In this document: positions 14,001 through 23,900 of the stretch, piece by piece
Position numbering within the stretch: position 1 is the first letter of the stretch
Layout of the letters: the number at the start of each line of letters is the position of its first letter
Assembly (NCBI GenBank): GCA_916610825.1
Contig: OU744448.1
Coordinates: forward strand, 35,611,993 to 35,675,992
Length of the DNA: 64,000 nucleotides
Direction of reading: 5' to 3'
Source of the DNA: Haliclystus octoradiatus
Lineage: Eukaryota; Cnidaria; Staurozoa; Stauromedusae; Haliclystidae
Made by a program: the position numbers and the translations under genes
Notes under the pieces: model-generated
Databases searched by the model: none
The model's input: the letters and a program-made list of their open reading frames with translations, nothing else
What the model was told of the DNA's origin: nothing

Positions 14001-15224
14001 TTTTGATGAAACATCAAAGAAATCAGCGTTTGATATCTTTTAATTGATTTATTAATTTATTATATGGCAATCCCAAATGCACCGACTGACGTTCTCACTT
14101 TGGGATTAGCAACCAAACTTTGTCAAAACTGACATGCAAAACAAAAGAGAGTCACTTCACATTATCTCGCTAAAATGCAGCCTATATTTACAAGAAAGTT
14201 GTTAGAATAAGTGTACACTGTAGTATAAGAAAATAAAATTAGATACGCAGTATTGTACATGCTTATAATATTACAAATATTAATTTACAGTGGATTTACA
14301 AACTAAAAAAATTATTCACAAGAAGGTGAGATACCTGCTCACATCAAACCCTCTTTTGAAAGAATAAAAACTAAAACAACTGGTAAAGAGTTCCAACAAG
14401 AGATGACTCTGGAGCAGCATTGAAATCTCACGCATTCATTTCTTGGGTTAAAAAGAGGTTTCAATGTTAAGGAATGAGACCTCAATAAATATTAAGATTT
14501 TTCAATTCTAAAAGTTCGCCAAATGGAACCTCAATAAATGCCATGTACAATTTCATGTATATCTATAAACGTCAAAGTCTGTCTGTGTGTGTGTACGAGT
14601 GCTGTCGCGACCATGGATTTGTTTATTGTTTTTCTCTGTCAATTGTTACGGAAAAATTTCGAAAAACATATTTTAGAATTAGAATCAATGTCATCCTGCG
14701 ATTTAATGACACTTTTAGTTTTTTATATTCTATTCCCTGTCTCCTGCATCGAAAGAAAACATATCTTTATTTTGTAATCCAACTTTGCGTGACAACAACA
14801 AAGCAATTTGTGCTTCTCAATTTCACACGCATTATTGACCGTTCATGCGATTATTTCATTGTTCTATTGATGAAATCCGTCAATCAAATTCTAAATCCAA
14901 GTGACGTCAACTTGCAATCTTGAAAATGAATGGATCAACGCAGCAGCGCGGGTCACTCATTGCTAGTATAAAATATTTTTAAACTACACGTGCATAACAA
15001 TGGTATTCATTTCAAGCAAAAAAGGCCTCCCTAGTGCTTAGACACCTTTCCCATAAGCTCCGTTAGCGTGGTATACTGAAGGTCTGACGTAATCATACAG
15101 GGTAATGGAGTTAGCCTAGTGTAATCCTTGGATTTTCTATTTGTTTTCAGCCTCTTCTTCGCAATCACAACCACCAAGGCCTCGTTTGCCAGTGACAGAA
15201 TTTCCCCGCCAAAGTTTGGTGTGA
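2047..15224 (+). CDS. MIA3: TANGO1/MIA3-like ER-exit-site cargo receptor
   Basis: Exons: 2047-2149, 4238-4344, 4434-4523, 5783-9476, 9552-9662, 9748-10046, 10134-10241, 10323-10362, 10681-10790, 10873-10950, 11047-11157, 11243-11451, 11548-11638, 11717-11819, 11903-11949, 12038-12128, 12217-12355, 12438-12539, 12620-12680, 12774-12809, 12898-13157, 13251-13354, 13446-13621, 13716-13914, 15151-15224. They sum to 2180 codons plus stop. Order: signal peptide ending near VEA|KLCRNEDC; MIA-type SH3 domain (NIGDDVVVYSKSDHGSIWEG); a 3.7-kb exon coding an acidic lumenal region with 33 16-residue and eight 36-residue repeats; a hydrophobic membrane segment; a long coiled coil; a Pro-rich C-terminus (GPMRPMGPRGPRPPFGPP). 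This is TANGO1 architecture: lumenal SH3 binds cargo or HSP47, coiled coils bind cTAGE5 and tethers, and the proline-rich tail binds Sec23. The ATG is the one opening the signal peptide. Small 3' exon boundaries are by eye. Confidence 0.9.
2383..2816. mobile_element. hAT-like non-autonomous element (MITE) in TANGO1 intron 1
   Basis: The left end reads CAGAGCTTCCAACC and the right end GGTTGGAAGCCCTG, an imperfect terminal inverted repeat of about 14 bp. Inside the right end, CCCGATTTAATCGGGAG forms a small palindrome. CTTATT occurs at both outer flanks, but I cannot confirm a full 8-bp duplication. No ORF. The ends resemble hAT-type 'CAGGGCTTCCAACC' MITEs, so the superfamily is an inference. 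Confidence 0.45.
3863..3945 (-). repeat. tRNA-like sequence (tRNA pseudogene or SINE head)
   Basis: On the minus strand, a GGAGGATTAGCTAAGATGGC segment resembles a tRNA 5' end and A box, and GCGGTTCAAATCC further on matches the Pol III B-box consensus GGTTCRANNCC. The anticodon arm is AT-rich and does not fold cleanly, and the T stem does not pair, so this is not a functional tRNA. It is most likely a decayed tRNA gene or the head of a tRNA-derived SINE inside TANGO1 intron 1. Confidence 0.4.
4628..5279. mobile_element. hAT-type MITE with 8-bp target site duplication
   Basis: The element starts TAGGGATGCGAATCG and ends CGATTCGCATCCCTA, perfect 15-bp terminal inverted repeats. It is flanked by the 8-bp direct repeat ACTAATAA (4620-4627 and 5280-5287), as hAT transposases produce. 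It has no ORF of its own and lies in the TANGO1 intron before the large repeat exon. Subterminal sequence is rich in TATTCGA-type motifs. The internal stretch 4878-5100 is nearly the same as 34563-34794, which lies inside an element with different ends. Confidence 0.85.
6092..7672 (+). repeat. 48-bp coding minisatellite, 33 copies, in TANGO1
   Basis: Thirty-three tandem 48-bp units (the last one codon short) encode a 16-residue repeat of consensus HDSDEKASSMDPKVDV. Frame is kept throughout; variation is mostly single substitutions such as K/E, HS-I/SS-M and K-V/N-I. Higher-order blocks recur (for example H-S-I, S-S-M, then N-I units), showing amplification of multi-unit segments by unequal exchange. 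It lies in the lumenal region between the SH3 domain and the membrane segment. Confidence 0.95.
8498..9355 (+). repeat. 108-bp coding minisatellite, 8 copies, in TANGO1
   Basis: Eight tandem 108-bp units each encode about 36 residues, starting IEASQSQATSIPQDIPASSE and ending in SISVNNPVP. The units are almost identical at DNA level, so this array is young or homogenised. It is Ser/Thr/Pro-rich and probably unstructured, and lies just before the membrane segment. Confidence 0.95.
10363..10617 (+). repeat. 15-bp minisatellite with telomere-like TTAGGG core
   Basis: Seventeen tandem copies of GTTGGTGTTATTAGG fill most of a TANGO1 intron, starting immediately at the donor of the exon that ends 10362; the donor GT is the first GT of the array. 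Each junction creates TTAGGGTTGG. A few units vary (GTTTTATTAGG). The poly-Leu-Gly-Val and poly-Thr-Leu-Ile reading frames across it are artefacts of the repeat. Confidence 0.95.
13915..15150 (+). other. Last TANGO1 intron
   Basis: 1.24-kb AT-rich intron before the final 74-nt exon. No coding exon or clear mobile element is visible. It opens with a short AGAGAGAGAG run after the donor and ends with a strong pyrimidine tract and AG at 15150. Confidence 0.6.
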
Positions 15225-15885
15225 CGCATTCTTACAATAGTTTAATTTAGTAGCAAATTAGTAGATAAATATTACAATGGATAATTATTATAATAATGTC
15301 ATCAGAAATAATGATAGTAAAAAATGCTAAAGTGAGCCTTTTATTTGCTCCAAAATGAAAATATTATTTATACAAAGCAAATGACTTTTTGATTGATTCA
15401 ATCTTACCATTACGCATGCGCGCATCATTAATAATAATAACAATAATATATTTTTATAGCGCCATTTCTTAGTACTGTATATCCAATGGCGCTTAATAAC
15501 GATTATTAGTTTTTTGTACTATTCTAATAACAGCCCATTGAGATTATTTGCGATGCCAATTGATTAGTTATCCCCCTGTTTTCAATAGATGCATAGCATT
15601 CGGCCCGTGTGCACTTTTATCGCCTAATAGAAACTCACATCCAATCTTTAGTTGATTGTTGATTTAATTACCCTCGTGTAAATCCTTTGCAAAATGCACA
15701 GAAACTAAATTCTTTATCACCGTGGCTACACTTGAAGCCTTCCCCCTTGTGCACAATGCCTCCGCTTGTTTTAATGATAGCATTATTCGTTTGAATGCGG
15801 ACTGGTATTCAAATTGTATTCATCTCGGGCTGGCTGTAAATGTCATCCTCACACTGTTTATATGTCGTATTTGCTGGGCTGCAGG
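15225..15885. other. Intergenic region, TANGO1 3' flank to secreted CBM14 gene
   Basis: Contains the TANGO1 3' UTR and the promoter region of the next gene. A short TAATAATAA run (15429-15450) precedes ATAGCGCCATTTC and a later AATGGCGCTT, a small inverted repeat around 15460-15493 that looks like part of a dispersed element. No coding exon seen. Confidence 0.5.
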
Positions 15886-17012
15886 ATGGCTGCGAAGGTA
15901 GATTTGTTCGTTCTGTTTACGATCGCCGTTTTCTGTCTCTGTGACATTTCTGCGCAGACACAAACAGGGTGCAACGGCAACACGGACGGGAGGTACATAA
16001 TTAATAATACAACATTCATTTTAATTGTCATTATTATTAAGGCTTCTAACGGTCTCTACTGCAACCACCTGCACAGCTATTGCAATGATTATATTCTTTA
16101 ATTTGATTTTATTTCAGGAGATTTGAGTATGACTTACTTAACAGTTTTTCGAGCGGACACGCTTATCACCAACTGACGATAACAATTGCCAGGGTTACCA
16201 AGGATTGGGCTGCCTATGTTTGTTTTGATGGACAGCAATGCATCACGGATGCTTCTGGGTTTGAATTAGAAGCAGCTAGCCAAAGGCCAAGTGACCGTAA
16301 GAACGTATTCATGTAGATAGCATGCCTCTCTGTTTATGTATTCGGAGTATGTTAAATTTGAAAACTATCTCATTTGAATGAATAAGTAAACGAATGTTTT
16401 GTTTTCAGCTCGCTGTTACATCTTCTACAGCAAAGAAGACGCTACTGTTCATCCAACACACCGGCTTCAAATCAGATACAGGACATATTCCGCCGCAGGG
16501 GCATTTCATAAACCATCGCAAGTATTTTTTTTTGGTATGAATATGTTCATTGACAATTATCAGACATAGTTATTAAATATGCTAATTAATGGTATTTTTC
16601 AAGCAATTTTGTTTCCTCTCAAACATTCTAGGCAATTCCGTGATCACTAGAAATATTGCCAACGTGCTCGAAATGGTGCCCAGTCCATCAGGTAATGATA
16701 GTGCGTACGAGATCTTGGCGTCATTGAGTTTGATTAATATGTTACGATCACGAATGTTTATTTGTATTTTCAGCGTTCTGCTCTGTATGTGACGGAGGGC
16801 TGATGATAGCGGAAGGACATTGCGGGAAGTACATTCAATGTGTCCATAAACAACCTCTCTTACGTGATTGTCCACAAACCCTAGCTTTCAACCCTGCAAA
16901 TAACGTGTGCGATACTTTTGAGAATTCTGGTTGTGGCCAAAAGATCGTCAAAAGAAGAGTACAATGCCGTTTTTATATACCGGTGCGTAAAACATACGGA
17001 GTGAATAAATAA
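15886..17012 (+). CDS. Small secreted protein with C-terminal CBM14 (peritrophin-A) chitin-binding domain
   Basis: Five exons (15886-15992, 16118-16296, 16409-16534, 16632-16691, 16774-17012) encode 236 residues, ending at TAA 17010-17012. The chosen ATG opens a signal peptide (VDLFVLFTIAVFCLCDISAQ). About 140 residues follow with few cysteines (FEYDLLNSFSSGHAYHQL through RCYIFYSKEDATVHPTHRL) that I do not recognise; the alternating hydrophobic pattern suggests a beta-rich domain. The last exon holds six cysteines with spacing C-x10-C-x5-C-x9-C-x12-C-x7-C, including CGKYIQC and FNPANNVCD, diagnostic of CBM14. It ends in a basic KRR patch and no membrane anchor. Expected location is extracellular, binding chitin or related glycans; function beyond this is unknown. 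Confidence 0.85.
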
Positions 17013-17032
17013 ACGACAGGAAGTTCTTTGTT

Positions 17033-17482
17033 CCTTTGTTTCAAAAGTTCATCACAAAAACGGATATTTTCAAGTCAGACTCGAGATAATAATAATACCA
17101 AGTTGTAATAATATAGTCATATCAAAACCGTTTTGATATTTGCTTTTATATATACTAGTAATTAGAATCAGTTTGTGTATCTAAATCTATGTTCAAAGCA
17201 TTCTCTTCAAAAGAGATTGTGTATAAGGCGCTTTTATTCATTCAATCAATCAATTTTTATTAAATAAGCAATAATAATAATGATAGAATTAATTGATGAA
17301 GGGTCAATTTCAATTAAGTACGCATGCTCAGTAAACTTCCGTAGCTTTATCCAAACCGCTAAAGCTACGGCAACCGTAGCTTTATCCTTTGTTTCAAAAG
17401 TTCATCACAAAAACGGATATTTTCAAGTCAGACTCGAGATAATAATAATACCAAGTTGTAATAATATAGTCATATCAAAACC
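17033..17482. repeat. 97-bp direct repeat pair
   Basis: A ~97-bp sequence (CCTTTGTTTCAAAAGTTCAT to ATATCAAAACC, including a TAATAATAATA run) occurs at 17033-17129 and again at 17386-17482, apparently identical. A shorter GTAGCTTTATCC repeat lies just before the second copy. It sits in the 3' flank of the CBM14 gene. The near-identity suggests a recent local duplication. Confidence 0.85.
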
Positions 17483-17937
17483 ATACATCTAAAACATACA
17501 ACATCCGTAACAAACGAATTCATCATAAGCCTTTTCACGGCTGCTGCTCCAGCAATTACGCTCTTCGACTGACCAAATAATATCGAAATAACACAGCGGG
17601 ATGGTTTTTGTCAGGAGGCTAAATTTAATAAAAGACAGGGAGGCATTTTGTAAATATTCTACTTGAAAATAGGACTGGAATGATCATGTTATTCTGCATG
17701 GGCCTGTATAGTATCATAAGTAGATAGGTAGTATGTTTGAATGGAGCCCCTCGTTGGTAGTGATTGCGTTTGTTTGTTTGTTTGTTTAGGGTGAGTGCCC
17801 CAATGGAAGATATATTGACTTTGTAGACATTGCTGGTTGCCGCAATCAAGACAACATCAAATCAAAAACACGAAATTATTAATATTATTTATACTTTCTA
17901 ATTATTGTATTATATTTAATGTATTCAAATGACAAGA

Positions 17938-20900
17938 TCATCTGCTTGGTGGTTTGGGCATGGCTGAATGACCATCATGCATTTCTGGTTGGTACGTAAG
18001 GAGAACAAAAGTTACCCAAAGATGAAGGCAGAACTATAAAATAAAATTAATAAAATAAAATAAATATTTATCAATTGAAGCAATCACAACATCTAACAGC
18101 CTCATTTGACTCACCATGTAAACGATGAAAAAGAGGCGGGCTGCTGGGTACTGTCTTAGCATCCGACCCAACCGTACACTAAAAATAACACCACAAATCA
18201 TGAAGAGCAAATTATGTCTCCCTAGCAGCAAAATGTGGCCGACAATGTTTAACACTGTCTGAGTTACCTGAAACGGTCGATTGTATTCAATGTCGATTTC
18301 ATGTGATTTGACCGTTGGACAGGAGTAGGCATGATGGAGGCTATCGTATGAGAACGAGACACTACAACAAGAGGCAATAAATATGTCACCATCAACATGT
18401 GTCGTCATAATTTACATAAATGATGTCATACTGACTCACCACCGCCAAATTCTTCATTGTCTTGTTCACGTGATCCTGTTCTGTCATTCTGAAACAGTGT
18501 CATCTGCTTAGAGAGATTCTCTTGCACTGAACGATACTGCCGTTCTAATCTTTCTAATTGAAGGACAAGCGAATTCTTTTCAGTGCTCAATGCCTCAACA
18601 AGCGTCTGTTTCTGGATCAGTGTGTCTGTTAGTGAATGGATGCGCCCTTCCAGTTCTTGCTGCGATGACGATGAGGTTGAACTGATGAAAATCTGAATTA
18701 TAATTGAAAAGTAATTTCATTATTTGAATCTAGTGCTGTTTATGTTGTTGTTGCTTTTGTAGTATCTTACCTGTTGTTTTAATGAGACAATTTCGTTTTC
18801 TTTCTCCTATGAAAACAAAATTGCTGATTGGACATCTAATTGGACAGAATTTATGATTTACACCATAGCAGTCAATCCTTACCATTAACTGCCTCTGAAA
18901 GCTTCCCTTTACCCCCGTGTGGTCCTGCCGAACGGATTGCAATTCCTAACAACAGTAACAGCACATTATGCCATCATCATAGCATCAGAATGAGACCTTC
19001 AAACACACCAGAAGGAGACATTTACTCACATTTTGACAGGCCTCAAGTTCACGTGTTAGCTTCTGATTGGTAGAGTTTTGCTCTTCCAGACTAGATTCCA
19101 GTTCCCTGATCTGCTCTGTCTGTTCATCATTTTCATTTTGACGCTGATGATCGTTATCCTGGTGAAAACAGACGAAGAAATAGCTCAATGCCTCAATAAA
19201 TCTCCACGAGAGCGATGAAGCTGAGTTATCATGAGACTCAATAAATATCTAAAATGAATCAACTGAACATAAAATGGTAAAAGCAATGCAGTTAGTTAGA
19301 ACATTAAAACCATCAAATATCCAGCAGTCATCCATCAGTGTGATCCATCAGTGTGATCCATCAGTGCTAATGCAATTGTTTTTAGTTGTACACAGTGACA
19401 ATTGAATGGCTGTTATCATTATCAACATGAAATTGAATCTAATGCAATACAGAGTATCTAAACTTTTACCTGAGAACATTCTAGAAGGAACATAAGTGTC
19501 TTACCCTCCATTCTAGTTTGATTTGATCCAAGCGGTATCGCAGTTGTTGTTGCTCAGTTCGCAGTCCATCCCTCTCCATTTTCAGCTCATCTAGCTCATT
19601 GCATGCGACAATGGTCGAGACTGTATCTCCGCCATCTTTAAGTGAGGCTATCAGTCTCTCTTTCGCCTGGAAACAGCAGATTACACATAAAGGTTGCTAT
19701 TTTGAGATTTTGAACATTTTAATTTCAAAACAAATAACATTATTAGTAGTACCTGTAATATTTTTGCTGCCTTTTCTTTGTATTCCGTCAAATCCCTCTG
19801 TGCAGATGCTGCTGCTTCCTGGGACAGCTTTAGCGAATGAGACATCTCCCTGTGCTTGCCTTGAAAAATGAAAAACGAAAATGTCAATTTTAATGCGGAC
19901 AACTTTCAGTTGTGACTTCAAAATCAGAATACCACTGACGCACCCTTTTCTTCGCTTAATTTATTTTGCAAAGACTTCAATGTGAATGCCATCGACTGTT
20001 GCTCGTCTTTTAGTTTTTGTTGTAAAACTGAATTTTCATTCTATTGGCGTCAATTAAATTGAAATACATTTATAGTGAGTTAATTGTTATTTAATAAATG
20101 AAGATTACAATGATTACACTCACTTGAAATGTTGTGGTCTTGCTTCTCTCTTGGTTACGTTCAGCCTCCATTTCATTAAACTTCATTCTCATTTCATCAA
20201 GAGCATTGTTCGTTAGGCCAGCTGAGGCAGAGTGGTCTTGTAAAATTCTAAATAATTAAAAAAATATATAAAATAAAATAAATAAGCAATCAATTTAAAA
20301 CTACTGAAGAGAAGCAGCGTCCCACCGGTCACATACAAATTGTGTTTCTTTACAAACTAAGCCATTTCATAAAAGTATTTAACTGTTCATCCCGATACCT
20401 CTCGCTACTTTTCTTATGGTAGGCTATCACATATTCCAAAAAGAGCCATATGACTTCAAAGTTGTAACGATTTGTTCTTTCTAGCACATACTTATCACAT
20501 TAGCAGGATTATTGTGTTGCTACGCAACATTCTGACTTTCGTCTTGCCGGTAGCTATTAAAACGTAGGATGTTGATCAAACATTGTTCCTTTTTTAGTTT
20601 CAATAAGTGAGACACGAGAATCTCCAACATACCATGTTCAAGGTCAATTTTGATAGAGAAAGAGTTGCGCTATGCAAAAACGCAACAGTGGCATGAAAAG
20701 GCATGAAAAGGCATGAAAAGAACCAGTTGTATATACATGACCTACTAACTGATCATTATTATTCTGACGTACCGTTGATTATCTCCTTGAAGTTTATTCA
20801 AAATGCCAGTCTTTGTGCTTAGCTGCGCATCAGCTTCTTGCATGCGAACACGCAACACTGCTAATTGACTGTCTTTGGCTTTTAATTGTTCAATATGATC

Positions 20901-23900
20901 ATGTTCGCTTTCTGATAGCCTATCAGCAATTGATTTGTACTCTGTAAAACGCTGGTAATCTTTCTGTTGATCCAATCGCATTCTTTCAATTTCTGTAACA
21001 GTCATAGCTTGTCATCATTAACACATAGATATTTAACTAAACAAGTTCATCAATTGGTTACGCAATGACACTACAGACCTTTCTGTGATATTCTGAATTT
21101 TTCAAAGACATTTCTGGCCTCTTCATTCAAAGACGCAACCTCTGTCTTTAGCATCTTGTTCTCCAGTTCAAGCTGAGAGACTCGTTTGTTGCCAAGAAGC
21201 AACGACTGATGTTCGTTTGGTTCGTTGTGAGTTGCTTCTAAAACAGATCACAAAATATTGAGATGTCGGTTTTCATGGGGAAGTAATTAAGTTTAGGAAA
21301 ATATCATTTTAATGATTGAATATGTAATTCAATTGTGTATATAAATGTACATGGAAATACAAAAATACAAGATGGGAGTCACTCATTGAGCACAAGTACT
21401 TGTTTATTTGGACAACTATACACAACTTTTTGAACAATGCATGACGTGCAAATTAATTATGAATTTAAAGAGAAACCGTATGATTTCCTTTTAATAACAT
21501 GCCTGAAAAAGTGTAAAGGGAATAAGTTAAGTTTTGTGCGAAGACTTGATCTGAAAGGAAGTCACATCATCAAATGAATTATTTATTTTCGAACGCTGTA
21601 ATCATTCACAAACTGAAACTTACTGAAAATATGAAATTACTTTAAACCGTTTACTTACTTCGGTTGCAGCTGAAAAACTATCATTTAAATTAAATTCCGC
21701 CATTGTTTACAAATCTGTAGGGATTGTTTTTGCCTGCGGCATCATTCTGCATTGCCATGATCCGCAATAATCGAACTCTAATTTTGTTGGCTTATTTTGA
21801 TTCGATTGTTCTATCGGCTAATCATACTCGAATTTCATTTTTTTGCACTGAAGTGAAATTTGAATTTGATTCCAACTTTTTGAACAGGAATTATCCCGAA
21901 ATTGCAGGGCACGTCTGATTTACGCAAAACGGAAAGAAATTTACCGAAAAATATAACGCGAGGTCCATTGTATTCTGCCTTCTTGTAAATGAGTGTACCG
22001 GGTGGAAATACATCATTTTGAGCGATGGATTTAGGTGTAGTGAATATAGCAACAACTATTTTGCGATGATGTTTTCGAGTTTGGAGATTCAACATGAAGA
22101 CATTTGTATATTATTGATATTCTGTTTAATTTACTCCTCCAGTCTTTTACGTAGCTGTTATCATCGATTAATGGAATTGATTGATTGCTTGATTTACTGT
22201 ATTTTATATTTGTGTCTGTGTCATCTTCGTTAGTTTTTTGATATAGGTCTTCGCCTACCTGAAACATTGCTTTGTAATTTATTACATTATTGTCGACTTC
22301 GATGGTTGAATTAACCAAAACAAAAATCAAAGTTTAGTTCCAATTTATTGCAGTAGGCTATTATAATCATTTTTATGTTTTAAAATATTATAACTTTTAA
22401 TTAAAATTACTAAGATAAGGTAAGTGATGCCTTTTTCTGTGCGGAATGAAACGGTTAATCAAAATACAAAACAAAAAATATAAAAACACAAATACAACAA
22501 GAAATGACGGATAATTAAATGGACAATGACAATGGGTAAGTGCAATGAGAGAAATGTGTATTACCGTAGTGACCGTTGCTAATGCGGTGAGCACATATTG
22601 TTACATTCAATTCAGGTTAATGTTTAACAACAAACCTCTTTCTGACGCTGTTACAGCCCCTACACTGCCATTGCTTGACAAACCAGATGTGACTCTGGTT
22701 GCCATAGTAACTGTTGCCGGAGAATTGGCTGTAGTCTCTTCTGCTGCTTTGCTACTGTTTAGAAATTCAAATAGCTTTTCATCTTCCAAGGGTTTACGTT
22801 TCAAGGATGGAACACTTGCTACCCGTGGTAACAGAGTAGATTGGTGGGAAGAAGGGTGAGCTGAAGTAAACAACAACAAACAAATTATATTAAAAATCAG
22901 GGTTCGATTAAATGGGAGATTATGGGACTGACAGTCACTGGAAGGCTATGATATTTGTATGACAATACAGTGTAACCCGCTTAAGTGCAAGTCAAAATTG
23001 CCAACGGTTTTAATTTCATTTATCCGAATTTGCAGCTATCCGAAATTGTTTACAAAGGACTTTGACCAAAAAACTGTTTAAAGGATTTCAAAGCCAGGTT
23101 GCAGATAAGCGGGAATTTCGGTGGGTGTAAAATACCGACCCACCGACTCGCCGACCACACAGACCAGCTTGATTTGATCTAGAATTTCCGGGTTGACATG
23201 ACGAATACTTCACGGCGTTGTACAGAATATTTTGTGTGAACTTTTGATTCATATATACGATATTTATTCTTTCTCCAATAAATATGACCGATAAATGTGA
23301 TAAGCTTCATATTTAGTGACCCTCAAAGCATCATGAAAGCATGAATAGGCTAGAATTGAAACTTCCAAGCCATACTGTATATGATTTAGATGGGAATGTA
23401 CACACTTGTCCGACGGTCTGTGCAAGTGCTACTTTTGCTTCATTATTTATTATCTTGCAAATAAATACGATGTCTGCTGTAGTCCTGAAGATTTATAAAT
23501 TTTCTTTAATAGGTATGTTCTCCGTCGAATTAATTCTTCCAATTTGTTCAGCTCAACAATTCAACTGGGAAAGCATCGACAATTTACAGTCAAGGTTCCA
23601 CATAACAATAACAGGAATAATAGCCTAACAATCCACATCTCGTAAATATGTATTTAATACTACGAAATAAAAACAATGTGGATTGATGTGCGTGCCATAA
23701 TTGTGTCGATGCTTTCCCAGTTGATTTGTTGAGCTGAACAAATTGGAAGAATTAATTCGACGGAGAACATACCTATTAAGGAAAATTTATAAATCTTCAG
23801 CAAAAAGTTCTTCCAAAATATTCTGTACAACGCCGTGAAGTATTCGTGATGTTAACCCGGAAATTCTAGACTAAATCAAGCTGGTCTGTGTGGTCGGCGG

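Noticed and set aside
14538-14923. Overlapping ORFs in the last TANGO1 intron
   Set aside because: No recognisable domain or splice context; AT-rich chance frames.
22018-22330. Overlapping opposite-strand ORFs in a golgin-84 intron
   Set aside because: Composition is low-complexity and no splice sites join them to the golgin frame.
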